A stretch of DNA of 19,197 nt from assembly GCA_934572365.1 (NCBI GenBank), contig CAKTKX010000009.1, positions 1 through 19,197 of the forward strand, written 5' to 3'. The notes below the pieces were generated by a model. That model saw only the letters and a program-made list of their open reading frames with translations, did not search any database and was not told where the DNA came from. This DNA is from an uncultured Oscillospiraceae bacterium. GTDB taxonomy: Bacteria; Bacillota; Clostridia; Oscillospirales; Oscillospiraceae. How positions within the stretch are numbered: the first letter of the stretch is position 1; each line of letters begins with the position of its first letter. The translations under genes and the position numbers were made by a program. Shown piece after piece: positions 7,256-14,369 of the stretch.

Positions 7256-8134
7256 ATGAAAATCGCAATCGCAACGGATACCAACAGCGGAATTACCGCT
7301 TTAGAGGGGGAAAAACTGGGCGTTTTTGTCCTGGCCATGCCCGTCAATCTGGAGGAAACCATCCACTACGAGGGCATCGACATCACGTCGGAGCAGCTGT
7401 ATTACGCCATGCGGCAGCACCGGGATGTCTCCACCTCCCAACCGTCGCCGGGGCAGCTCATGGAGCTGTGGGACGGAATTCTGGCAAAGGGCTATGATGA
7501 GATCGTGTATATCCCCATGTCCAGCGGCCTGAGCGGCTCCTGTCAGAGCGCCGCCCTGTTTGCCCGGGACTATGACGGCAAGGTGCAGGTGGTGGACAAC
7601 CACCGGATCTCCGTGACCCAGAGAGAATCGGTGATCAGCGCCCTTCGTCTGGCGGAGCAGGGGTACGACGCCGGACAGATCAAGGAATTTCTGGAAAAGC
7701 ACGCATATGACGCCAGCATCTACATCACCGTGGACTCCATGGAGTACCTGAAAAAGGGCGGCCGTGTCACCCCCGCCGCGGCAACGCTGGCCACGGTGCT
7801 GAATCTCAAGCCGGTGCTGACCATCCAGGGAGACAAGCTGGACGCCTTCGCCAAGGTGCGGGGCATGAAGCTTGCCGAGAGCAAGATGATCGATGCCCTT
7901 CATCAGGATCGGGCAGAGCGTTTCAAGGATGTGCCGGAGTCCCGTCTTCTGATCGAAACCGCCGGAACGCTGGAAAACGAAGAGTTGGCGGAGTCCTGGC
8001 GTCAGCAGGTGCAGGCGGAGTTCCCCTTTGCCAAGGTGAGCTATGCCAACCTGCCATGCAGCATCGCCTGCCACGTAGGCATGAATTCCGTCGCCGCCGT
8101 CATCATGACGGAGGAAGTGCAGCGGGAAGACTAA
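7256..8134 (+). CDS. DegV family fatty-acid-binding protein (FakB-like)
   Basis: 292 residues of the DegV fold. Characterised members (FakB) bind a fatty acid and present it to the kinase FakA to make acyl-phosphate for phospholipid synthesis. Seen: N-terminal ATDTNSGI, the carboxylate-binding region TSQPSPGQ at 60-67, SSGLSGS at 89-95, LKKGGRVTPAAA and a C-terminal HVGMNSVA in place of the usual HxGPGxxG-type segment. It follows ftsH by 41 bp with no terminator between, so it is probably co-transcribed, and a strong terminator follows. The ribosome-binding site (AAAGG) is spaced rather far, about 13 nt. No fakA is in the window. The presence of acyl-CoA ligase and PlsC-like genes nearby supports a fatty-acid role. 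Confidence 0.9.
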   Translation: MKIAIATDTNSGITALEGEKLGVFVLAMPVNLEETIHYEGIDITSEQLYYAMRQHRDVSTSQPSPGQLMELWDGILAKGYDEIVYIPMSSGLSGSCQSAALFARDYDGKVQVVDNHRISVTQRESVISALRLAEQGYDAGQIKEFLEKHAYDASIYITVDSMEYLKKGGRVTPAAATLATVLNLKPVLTIQGDKLDAFAKVRGMKLAESKMIDALHQDRAERFKDVPESRLLIETAGTLENEELAESWRQQVQAEFPFAKVSYANLPCSIACHVGMNSVAAVIMTEEVQRED

Positions 8135-8150
8135 AAAAACAGTTGCAGGG

Positions 8151-8178
8151 AAGGCCGGTGAAAACCGGCCTTCTTTTT
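8151..8178 (+). terminator. Strong intrinsic terminator after the DegV gene
   Basis: AAGGCCGGT (8151-8159) and ACCGGCCTT (8164-8172) form a perfect 9-bp stem closed by a GAAA tetraloop, followed by C and five T (8174-8178). It ends the ftsH-DegV transcript. The T-run is also part of a second perfect inverted repeat, TTTTTCGG (8174-8181) with CCGAAAAA (8200-8207). Confidence 0.9.
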
Positions 8179-8220
8179 CGGTATAAGTTTATTTTCTTGC
8201 CGAAAAACCCAGACATCCTA

Positions 8221-8249
8221 TTGAAAAACAAACACCCCTGTGCTATGAT
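8221..8249 (+). promoter_or_regulatory. Near-consensus sigma-A promoter of the accessory operon
   Basis: TTGAAA (8221-8226), an exactly 17-bp spacer and TATGAT (8244-8249) preceded by TGC give one mismatch in each hexamer plus an extended -10. This is the best promoter in the window. Transcription should start near 8256, leaving a 103-nt leader before the first gene. A promoter this strong usually needs control, and the leader contains candidates. Confidence 0.85.
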
Positions 8250-8281
8250 ATGAGCAAGTGAACAGACGTGACTGCATGGAG

Positions 8282-8304
8282 AAGCTGCCCTGGGGCGGCT
8301 TTTT
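8282..8304 (+). terminator. Terminator-like hairpin in the operon leader (possible attenuator)
   Basis: AAGCTGCC (8282-8289) pairs with GGCGGCTT (8294-8301), an 8-bp stem with one G-U pair and a 4-nt loop, running into five T (8300-8304). It lies only about 27-49 nt after the predicted transcription start and before the first gene, so it could end transcription early. No anti-terminator pairing is obvious. Confidence 0.5.
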
Positions 8305-8312
8305 GAAAGGAT

Positions 8313-8336
8313 ACCGGTTAGCGCACACTAACCGGT
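8313..8336. promoter_or_regulatory. Perfect 9-bp dyad in the operon leader
   Basis: ACCGGTTAG (8313-8321) and CTAACCGGT (8328-8336) are perfect inverted copies around six bases. As DNA this resembles a TetR-type operator (GTTAG-N6-CTAAC) placed downstream of the start site as a roadblock. As RNA it is a stable hairpin ending 7 nt before the ribosome-binding site. The sequence alone does not decide between these. No regulator gene is in the window. Confidence 0.55.
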
Positions 8337-8358
8337 GAAAACTGGAGGTCGAAGGAGA

Positions 8359-8889
8359 ATGGAGCATTTAGGACGAAAAGCTTACATACGGGATTGCCTG
8401 CTGGGCGCTCTCGGCGCGTTTTTGATGCTGGTGGGGGATTTGTGCCTGAGTGTGATCCCGGCAAGCCCCGGCGATAACGGCTTATTTTTGCGGGAAGCGT
8501 ATCTGAATGGGACATATGAACTGTGGCGGCTGCCGCTGCTGATTGTGACGGGACTTCTCGGTATGTCGCTGGGATTTTTCACCGTGCGGGTGTCCTGCCA
8601 GCAGATCAAGCCCCAGTACCGCAAGACCCGGCGGGCGGTTCTGATCGGTGGCGTGATTTATGTTGCCACGGCCGGGGCGCTGCACCTCTTTATCGGAAGC
8701 CTTGCCGACTGGACGAGCAGACTCGCGCCACTTCTCGGGCGGGAGGAGACGGCGGCGCTGATACAGTCCCAGTATGACCGGCTGATGCCGGCTATGGCCG
8801 TCGCCTATGCCGGGATGGTTCTGCTCATTCTGGCAAGCGCCTTTGCCGTGCTTCAAAGAGGCAAAGGAAGATTTCGCAAAAGTTGTTGA
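8359..8889 (+). CDS. Four-helix membrane protein, shortened relative of the protein at 12074
   Basis: 176 residues with four hydrophobic helices (about 10-30, 55-77, 90-113 and 142-165). The N-terminal GALGAFLMLVGDLCLS matches FGAILTLVGDMLLG in the six-helix protein encoded at 12074-12769, and I believe both belong to DUF6796 (from memory). This copy stops just after a segment RGKGRFRKSC that corresponds to the loop before the fifth helix of the longer protein, so the last two helices are missing. GGAGGT 9 nt before the ATG supports the start at 8359; an in-frame GTG at 8335 falls inside the leader dyad and has no site. It is first in the accessory operon. Function unknown; it sits in the cytoplasmic membrane. 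Confidence 0.8.
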   Translation: MEHLGRKAYIRDCLLGALGAFLMLVGDLCLSVIPASPGDNGLFLREAYLNGTYELWRLPLLIVTGLLGMSLGFFTVRVSCQQIKPQYRKTRRAVLIGGVIYVATAGALHLFIGSLADWTSRLAPLLGREETAALIQSQYDRLMPAMAVAYAGMVLLILASAFAVLQRGKGRFRKSC

Positions 8890-8917
8890 TATGCTGAAAA
8901 AGTAGGAGGTATTTGAC

Positions 8918-9409
8918 ATGATTTGGAAGGTTTTGCTGGAAGGCGTCGGCCTTGGGGTTCTGCTGGTGCTGGTGTGTCTGTTCGGCATTCGCAAGGGCGC
9001 TGTGGGGATGGTGCATCTTTACAGCCCGGAGGTGCAGAAGCGGTGTGTGGAGCATGGCCTGACGACCTATGAACGGATTCGCCGCAATCAAATGCTCTTC
9101 AAGGTGTGCTGCATTCCGGGGTATATTGCCTATGTGCTGGTGTTTGTGTACGCGGTGAACGGCGCGCGGGGCTTCGTGGCCGGATTTTGGCAGCTGCTGG
9201 TGATCCTGTCCGTGATGAATCTTATTGACCGATTCCTGATTGACGATTACTGGGTCGGGCGTACGAAAGCGTGGACGATCCCATACACGGAAGACCTGAA
9301 GCCCTACATCACCGCGAAGGACAAGTGCAAAAAATGGACGTTCGGTACGGTGGGCATGGTCATTATTTCGGCGGCGCTGGCGGGTATCATGACGCTGTTC
9401 CTGCATTGA
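8918..9409 (+). CDS. Unknown four-helix membrane protein
   Basis: 163 residues, family not named. Hydrophobic segments lie at about 5-24, 62-82, 86-106 and 140-161. Between the first two is a soluble stretch (residues 30-58) with VHLYSPEVQKRCVEHGLTT, and after the third the charged LIDRFLIDDYWVGRTKAW followed by a basic cytoplasmic loop. A perfect AGGAGGT stands 7 nt before the ATG, implying high expression. It lies between a DUF6796-like membrane protein and an alpha/beta hydrolase in the accessory operon. It could be a membrane anchor or transporter accessory; nothing in the sequence shows catalysis. Confidence 0.8.
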   Translation: MIWKVLLEGVGLGVLLVLVCLFGIRKGAVGMVHLYSPEVQKRCVEHGLTTYERIRRNQMLFKVCCIPGYIAYVLVFVYAVNGARGFVAGFWQLLVILSVMNLIDRFLIDDYWVGRTKAWTIPYTEDLKPYITAKDKCKKWTFGTVGMVIISAALAGIMTLFLH

Positions 9410-9425
9410 ATCGGGGGCGATAAGA

Positions 9426-10208
9426 ATGCTGTTTGAAACACTGGGGGACAAGCGGAACCCGGCCGTACTGTTTTTCCATGCGATGGGCGTGACCGGGGCG
9501 AGCAGCGAGCGGGTGGCGGAACATTTGCAGGACAAATATTTCTGCATTCTTCCCACCTCCACCGTCTACTGCGCCGGACAGAAGTACATAAGCAAGGCGG
9601 ACGAGGTGCGGCAAATCACCGAATTTCTGCGCGGGCAGGGGGTAGACACCCTTGCGCTGGTGGTGGCCTCGTCCATCGGTGCGGATCTGGCAATGGCGTT
9701 TCTGACGGAAACGGAGCTGCCGGTGGGGCATGTTTTCTTTGACGGCGGGCAGTTTGCCCAGATCGGGAAGGGGACGCGCCGGGTCATGACACCGTTTCTG
9801 TACCTTGCCATCAAGAGCCTGTACTGGTCGAAGGGCGGAACGCTGAAAAAGATCATGTGGTGCGATGATGACGCCATCAAGCCCTACTTTATCGCCGCCG
9901 GGAAAGCGTTGAGATACGGCAATCTACGCCGCCAGATGCTGGACTGCCTGGAGAACAAGCCGTTCCCGGCCCTGCCGGAGACGCTGCAAAAGAACACATA
10001 TTTTTCCTTTGGCAGCGTGGAAGACCACTACAAATACAGGGACGCGGTCATGAAGGCCTATCCCCATGGCAACTTCCCGGTTCTTGAGGGCGACAATCAC
10101 ATGCAGTACCAGATTCAGAACCCCCAGGGCTTTGCGGAAATGCTCCGGTCGATCATGGAAAAGAACGCCCTGCCGGAAAAGGGGAGGGCGGCCGATGTTC
10201 TGGGATAA
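9426..10208 (+). CDS. Alpha/beta hydrolase
   Basis: 260 residues of the alpha/beta-hydrolase fold. Seen: an oxyanion-type turn FFHAMG (16-21), nucleophile elbow ASSIG (81-85) with Ser83, where the usual first Gly is Ala, a candidate acid in FSFGSVEDHY, and a catalytic His in EGDNHMQYQ near the C-terminus. The full triad can therefore be formed. There is no signal peptide, so it is cytoplasmic. Substrate unknown; esters, thioesters or amides are possible. The end overlaps the methyltransferase by 14 bp, showing tight coupling. A second, frameshifted hydrolase of the same fold lies at 12838-13691. The ribosome-binding site is weak (GGGGGCG). Confidence 0.85.
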   Translation: MLFETLGDKRNPAVLFFHAMGVTGASSERVAEHLQDKYFCILPTSTVYCAGQKYISKADEVRQITEFLRGQGVDTLALVVASSIGADLAMAFLTETELPVGHVFFDGGQFAQIGKGTRRVMTPFLYLAIKSLYWSKGGTLKKIMWCDDDAIKPYFIAAGKALRYGNLRRQMLDCLENKPFPALPETLQKNTYFSFGSVEDHYKYRDAVMKAYPHGNFPVLEGDNHMQYQIQNPQGFAEMLRSIMEKNALPEKGRAADVLG

Positions 10209-10815
10209 TGTGGCATGGGTGTATGACGTTTTTGCCAATGTCATCAACCGAAAAGCAAACCGGGCGCTGTGCGCGGCGGTGGAGAGGCTGATCGCCCCAG
10301 AGGACGAGGTGCTGGAATGCGCCTGCGGAACGGGGCTGCTCACCGGCGTGATGGCGCCCCGGTGTAAAAGCCTTGTCGCTACGGATTTTTCGGAGAAAAT
10401 GCTGAAACAGGCGGAAAAGAAGTACGGAAAATTCGGAAACCTGACATTTGAACAGGCGGATATCATGCAGCTTGCCTACCCGGACGAGCGCTTTGATGCC
10501 GTGGTGGCGGCGAATGTGATCCACCTGCTGGACAAGCCTTATCAGGCACTGCGGGAGCTTGACCGGGTGTGCAGACCCGGCGGAAGGCTCATCATTCCCA
10601 CCTACATGAACCGGACGGACGCAGGCGCGACCAACAAGGTCTCGGGTGCCATCGGCAAAGCAGGGGCGAATTTCAAGCGGGAATTTACCCTGGAAACCTA
10701 CAAGCGCTTCTTTGCCGACGCCGGGTACACGGACGCGAGCTATATCATGTGCAAGGGAAAAATCCCATGCGCGGTGGCGATTCTCAGGAAGAGCGAAAGA
10801 GGGAAAACGGAATGA
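10195..10815 (+). CDS. Class I SAM-dependent methyltransferase
   Basis: 206 residues with the Rossmann-type methyltransferase motifs: VLECACGTGLLTG (39-51, SAM-binding loop), ATDFSEKML (acidic residue for the ribose), FDAVVAANVIHLLD and the post-motif CRPGGRLIIPTY. This is the UbiE/Methyltransf_11 style, acting on small molecules. The ATG at 10195 was chosen because homology begins there (FWDNVAWVYDVFA is a usual opening for the type) and a GGGGAGG site precedes it; the open frame extends further upstream over the hydrolase gene. It overlaps the hydrolase by 14 bp and the acetyltransferase by 4 bp (ATGA). The acceptor is unknown; within this operon a sulfur or amine metabolite is conceivable. 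Confidence 0.88.
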   Translation: MFWDNVAWVYDVFANVINRKANRALCAAVERLIAPEDEVLECACGTGLLTGVMAPRCKSLVATDFSEKMLKQAEKKYGKFGNLTFEQADIMQLAYPDERFDAVVAANVIHLLDKPYQALRELDRVCRPGGRLIIPTYMNRTDAGATNKVSGAIGKAGANFKREFTLETYKRFFADAGYTDASYIMCKGKIPCAVAILRKSERGKTE

Positions 10816-11441
10816 AAAAGGTGACGGAATTGGACGAAAGCGTCATCCGGGACGTCGGACACGCTTTCGGCTACTATGACTACGGCGGGGAGCATGGCCT
10901 TGCCGGCGCGTTTCCCAGTCAGGAAGCTGCGGCGATCTACATTTGCGGCTACGTGCGCATGGCGCTGAAGGCCGGAATGCTCTACACCACGGGGGAGAAC
11001 CAGGAAGGCTTTATCGCCTACAAGCTCCCCGGCCAGAAGGTCGGCCTGAAAGCGTGTCTGCCATTGGCAAAGGGCTTTTTCAGCGCGATGAATCTGAAAG
11101 AGGCGCTGGGCTTTTTCAAGATCATGGCAAAGGGCAGCCCCGGGCTGGACGATCAGTTCAAGAAGGCGAAAAAGTCCTATATTTTCGTCGGTATGGTCTG
11201 CGTGCGGGAAGCATATCAGGGGCAGGGATTCATGCGGAAGGTTCTGGATATCGCTTTTGCCGATGGCGACCGGCTGGGCGTGCCGGTGATTCTGGACACC
11301 GACGCAAAGTCCAAGTGTGACAAATACGTCCATCTCGGCATGGAGGTCGCCGGAACGCGGAGCTTCGGCGAGCATGGCGTATTGTATGATTTGATTCGAT
11401 ATCCGGCGTCGAAAGCCGGGGATACAGTGGAGGGGTGCTGA
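10812..11441 (+). CDS. GNAT-family N-acetyltransferase
   Basis: 209 residues. The C-terminal half carries the acetyl-CoA-binding signature of GNAT enzymes: VGMVCVREAYQGQGFMRKV (motif A with the Q-x-G-x-G turn), then a helix and the strand PVILDTDAKSKCDKYVHLGME, ending GVLYDLIRYP. The N-terminal half is variable and presumably binds the acceptor. GNATs transfer an acyl group from acyl-CoA to an amine. It starts within the methyltransferase stop (ATGA), and the next gene begins directly after its stop (TGAATG), so it lies at the centre of the coupled run. The partner substrate is unknown; a small amine or amino-acid derivative made by its neighbours is a reasonable guess. Confidence 0.85.
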   Translation: MKKVTELDESVIRDVGHAFGYYDYGGEHGLAGAFPSQEAAAIYICGYVRMALKAGMLYTTGENQEGFIAYKLPGQKVGLKACLPLAKGFFSAMNLKEALGFFKIMAKGSPGLDDQFKKAKKSYIFVGMVCVREAYQGQGFMRKVLDIAFADGDRLGVPVILDTDAKSKCDKYVHLGMEVAGTRSFGEHGVLYDLIRYPASKAGDTVEGC

Positions 11442-12077
11442 ATGAAGTATGCAGGAATGCCCATGGGTATGTGGGCGCTGTTTGCGAAATCTTTTCGCAA
11501 ACAACTGACCGTCGTATTTGGCTACGATGCGGCCACAGCGAAGGAAATCGAAAAAAAGGCGAAGCCAAAATATAAGGAGATCATCCGGGACTTGCCGGAA
11601 TTTGAGAAGGAAGACCGGTTCAAAATGAACATCGTGAACTGCGCCATGCTCGGCGCGTTCGTTCTCGCCATGCCGGAGCGCCCGAAGGTGGAGCCGCTGA
11701 CAAAATACTACGCGGACGCCATGATGACGAAGCCCATGGCCTGGTTCTGCCGCAAGAGCGGCAAGAAGAAGTTCACCGAACAGGACATTGCCGGAATGAA
11801 GGCTACCGCCGCCCTGAAAGCCGCCGACCGCAACCCCTATTCCTGGAACATGGAATATCTGGAATACCCGGACGGAAGCGGCTACGAGGGACGCTTCACG
11901 AAATGCGGCATCTGCGAGCTGATGAAGAAGATGGGACTTTACGACCTGACGCCCGCCATGTGCCATCTGGACTATACCATGAGCGAGGCGGGGGGCGCGA
12001 CGGACTTTGTGCGGGAATACACACTGGCCTCCGGCGGCCCCTACTGTGACTGCGGGTATAGGAGGAAAAAGGCATGA
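11442..12077 (+). CDS. ATC hydrolase-family protein, copy 1
   Basis: 211 residues. From its C-terminal pattern I place it in the L-2-amino-thiazoline-4-carboxylic acid (ATC) hydrolase family; that name derives from the pseudomonad pathway from 2-aminothiazoline-carboxylate to cysteine. Most clostridial members are uncharacterised. Seen: EGRFTKCGICELMK, then PAMCHLDYTM and REYTLASGGPYCDCGY, giving four conserved-looking cysteines plus Asp/Glu residues that could bind metal or act as nucleophile. The N-terminal half is basic and helical (KKAKPKYKEIIRDLPEF). There is no signal peptide. It follows the GNAT gene with no gap and overlaps the next membrane-protein gene by 4 bp. This copy is the most divergent of three in the operon. 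Confidence 0.8.
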   Translation: MKYAGMPMGMWALFAKSFRKQLTVVFGYDAATAKEIEKKAKPKYKEIIRDLPEFEKEDRFKMNIVNCAMLGAFVLAMPERPKVEPLTKYYADAMMTKPMAWFCRKSGKKKFTEQDIAGMKATAALKAADRNPYSWNMEYLEYPDGSGYEGRFTKCGICELMKKMGLYDLTPAMCHLDYTMSEAGGATDFVREYTLASGGPYCDCGYRRKKA

Positions 12078-12769
12078 ACGATTTTAATGATATTGGAATT
12101 TCCCGGCAGCTGGATTGGCCGCGTAACACGCATTTGTTTCGCGTAGGTCTGTTCGGCGCTATATTGACACTCGTCGGGGACATGCTCCTGGGCTGGGGGG
12201 TGGAGGATGAAACGCTGACAGGTATTTCCCGGATGCTCTCCGCCTATACCGACCTCTCTGACGGCGGCATCTTCGCTGCGGCGATGCTGGGGCTTTTCGG
12301 CATCACCATTGAGGGGCTGTGCTATTTTGGCATCTACCGTTTGATGGCGGAACACGCCCCTGCATATGCCCACCGCTACCGGACGGGGATTTTTGGCTAT
12401 GTGATCTTCGGCGGCTGCGGCTTCCATGTGCCGGTGTGCGCAATGGTGTTTCTGACGAAGTACGGGCTTGCGGAAGCACTTGTGTTGAAATACGCGGCGT
12501 ACTTCGTACTGCCCGCTTTCGCCTTGTTCTGGGTGTTCTTTGCCGTGCTGGAGGTCACGCAGATTCAGGTGTTTGCAAAGGGCCTGGCACCCTATCCGAA
12601 GTGGTGCTGGGTGTTTTCGCTGCCTGTTGGCATGGCGGCGGCCATGCTGCTGAATGTGTTCGGCAACCAGCCGTGGGTTAATGCGATCACCTGCGCATGG
12701 ATCAGCGTGGGAAATATCTGGATGTTCGGCGGGCTGCTTGCCGTGGTGAAGCGGACGAAAATCCAGTGA
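12074..12769 (+). CDS. Six-helix membrane protein (DUF6796-like)
   Basis: 231 residues with six hydrophobic segments (about 21-43, 67-92, 105-132, 135-165, 173-195 and 200-226). The first helix contains FGAILTLVGDMLLG, closely matching the first helix of the protein at 8359, and I think both belong to DUF6796 (from memory). This copy appears complete and ends in a short basic tail. It shares ATGA with the ATC hydrolase-like gene, with GGAGG just upstream. Function is unknown. A membrane Asp in VGD and several aromatic residues in the helices could point to a transporter or membrane enzyme, but no known active site is seen. A 68-bp gap follows, with no clear promoter or terminator. Confidence 0.82.
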   Translation: MNDFNDIGISRQLDWPRNTHLFRVGLFGAILTLVGDMLLGWGVEDETLTGISRMLSAYTDLSDGGIFAAAMLGLFGITIEGLCYFGIYRLMAEHAPAYAHRYRTGIFGYVIFGGCGFHVPVCAMVFLTKYGLAEALVLKYAAYFVLPAFALFWVFFAVLEVTQIQVFAKGLAPYPKWCWVFSLPVGMAAAMLLNVFGNQPWVNAITCAWISVGNIWMFGGLLAVVKRTKIQ

Positions 12770-12837
12770 GTGGGGCTGCCCAGTGACAAAATTATTGCTG
12801 AAATACCGCTATCTGCGGACGTAAAAGGAGTAGGGTT

Positions 12838-13691
12838 ATGAAGTTATATTCTGAGAAAATAAAAGATTTTGCGGCAAAATACCCCAGCCAGACCGTGACG
12901 GTGGACGGCGCGGTGTTCCGCTACATTCTGAGCGGCAATGACACCGGAAGAACGCTTGTCTTCCTGAACGGCGGCATGAACACGCTGGAAATGTGGATGG
13001 ACTATGTGGACGACCTGTCTCAGAACGACCAGGTTTTGCTGTTTGACTATCCCCAGCAGCTGCCCACCAATCAGGCGCTGGTGACGGGGATGCACGCCTT
13101 TTTCAAAAAGCTGGGCTCGAAAAGCCCATTTTCGTGGGCGCAAGCGGCGGCGGTATGATCGCGCAGATCTACGTCCAGAAGTATCCGGGACAGACCGGCG
13201 GGCTGATCCTGATTTCCACCGGCGGCATGGACGCAAATACCATCAAAAGCCTGAAAAAGCAATACCGCTTCGCGCCGCTCATGCTGTGGTACATGAAGCG
13301 CTGCAATTACGAAAAGCTCAAGCCCACTCTCATCAAAGCCGGTATGGGGCATCTCCGCAATGAGAGCAAGGAAGAAGTTGCCTATGCACGGGATATGTTT
13401 GAGACGATATTCAAGGACTTCAAGCAGGAAAAGGACGTGCATATTTCCGGACTGCTTGCCGACTTTATGAACCAGAAGCCGGTGACGGAGGCGGATTTTG
13501 CGTCCCTGGAGAGCAAAATTCTGCTAATTCTGCCCGATCAGGACTTTTTCTCCGGCAAGATGCAGGAAGACCTGATCAAGCTGATGCATAACCCGAAAAT
13601 TTCCTACGTTTCCGGAGGGCATCTGTCCACCGTGCTGAAAACGGGGGACTACATCCGGACGATTCAGGATTTTCTTGGTCAGATCGGGTGA
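12838..13691 (+). pseudogene. Alpha/beta hydrolase split by a 1-nt frameshift
   Basis: The N-terminal part (from ATG 12838, good AAGGAG site) encodes the first strands (RTLVFLNGGMNT, NDQVLLFDYPQQ) up to FFKKLG. The frame then runs to a stop at 13156-13158. From about 13117 the next frame continues the same protein: EKPIFVGASGGGMIAQ with nucleophile elbow GASGG, then an acid in LPDQDFF and the His in SGGHLST, ending at 13691. Adding one base between about 13116 and 13117 restores LGxEKPIFVGAS and a protein of about 284 residues. All triad residues lie in the second part, which could start at GTG 13134 but would lack the first strands. Either a real inactivating deletion, phase variation, or a sequencing error; no homopolymer is present at the site. 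Confidence 0.85.
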
Positions 13692-13696
13692 CGGGG

Positions 13697-14356
13697 ATGA
13701 AAAGAGCCTATGCAAAGTCCCAGTACGGGAAGCCCTGCGAAGCGTATTGCCGGGAGGCGTACCCCGACGAGGCTGACGGGATTTTTCAGCGTGCCGAGGC
13801 GTATTATCTGGATTTTCTGAAGGATATGCCCGACCTTGGCGAAAACATGATGGCGAAAAACATGCTGGACTGGTTCACCATTCTGGCCTTTTACGAAGCG
13901 ACCGACCATCGGCTGGACGGCGAGACCTTCCTGGAAATCAAACGCCGGGAAGTGGAGAAAATGAAATTTCTCGGAAAGCTGGTGGACGGCAATAAGGCGA
14001 AGTGGCCGTACAAGTTGTTTGAAAAGATGTACACCAAGTACAACCGGACACTGGCGGAGCATCAGGCGAAGGGCGAATGGATGGACACCTGGAAGGTGGA
14101 GATCAACCCCGACCACCGCACCGAAGGCTTCTGCTTCCATCTCGTGGGATGCCCCATCGCCAAGCACGCGAAGGAACACGGCTACGGAGAACTTCTGCCC
14201 TACCTGTGCAGGACTGACCACTATCTGGCGGAAGTCATGCATGCGCGCCTGATCCGCACCCAGACTGAAGCTCTGGGCGGCGACTGCTGCGACTACTGGT
14301 ACGTGGGGGACAGAAGCCCGGTGTTGGAAAATTATAAGGATTTGCAGGAAATCTGA
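13697..14356 (+). CDS. ATC hydrolase-family protein, copy 2
   Basis: 219 residues of the same family as the proteins at 11442 and 14370. Conserved pattern seen: EGFCFHLVGCPIAKHAKEHG, then LLPYLCRTDHYLAEV and LIRTQTEALGGDCCDYW. The cysteines of CPI, LCxxD and CCDY and the Arg-Thr-Gln-Thr segment align with copy 3. The ATG at 13697 was chosen with a GGGTGACGGGG stretch just before it; a GTG at 13688 overlapping the hydrolase stop is the alternative. It follows the split hydrolase by 5 bp. Cytoplasmic by lack of signal or helices. The activity implied by the family name is not proven for this type. Confidence 0.8.
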   Translation: MKRAYAKSQYGKPCEAYCREAYPDEADGIFQRAEAYYLDFLKDMPDLGENMMAKNMLDWFTILAFYEATDHRLDGETFLEIKRREVEKMKFLGKLVDGNKAKWPYKLFEKMYTKYNRTLAEHQAKGEWMDTWKVEINPDHRTEGFCFHLVGCPIAKHAKEHGYGELLPYLCRTDHYLAEVMHARLIRTQTEALGGDCCDYWYVGDRSPVLENYKDLQEI

Positions 14357-14369
14357 GAGGACATGTGAA

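Noticed and set aside
10740..11966. A 408-codon open frame on the minus strand opposite the GNAT and first ATC-hydrolase-like genes
   Set aside because: It lies across several well-supported plus-strand genes and shows no domain or good ribosome-binding site.
12770..12837. Promoter between the six-helix protein and the split hydrolase
   Set aside because: TTGCTG is present but there is no -10 at proper spacing; the genes are better read as one operon.
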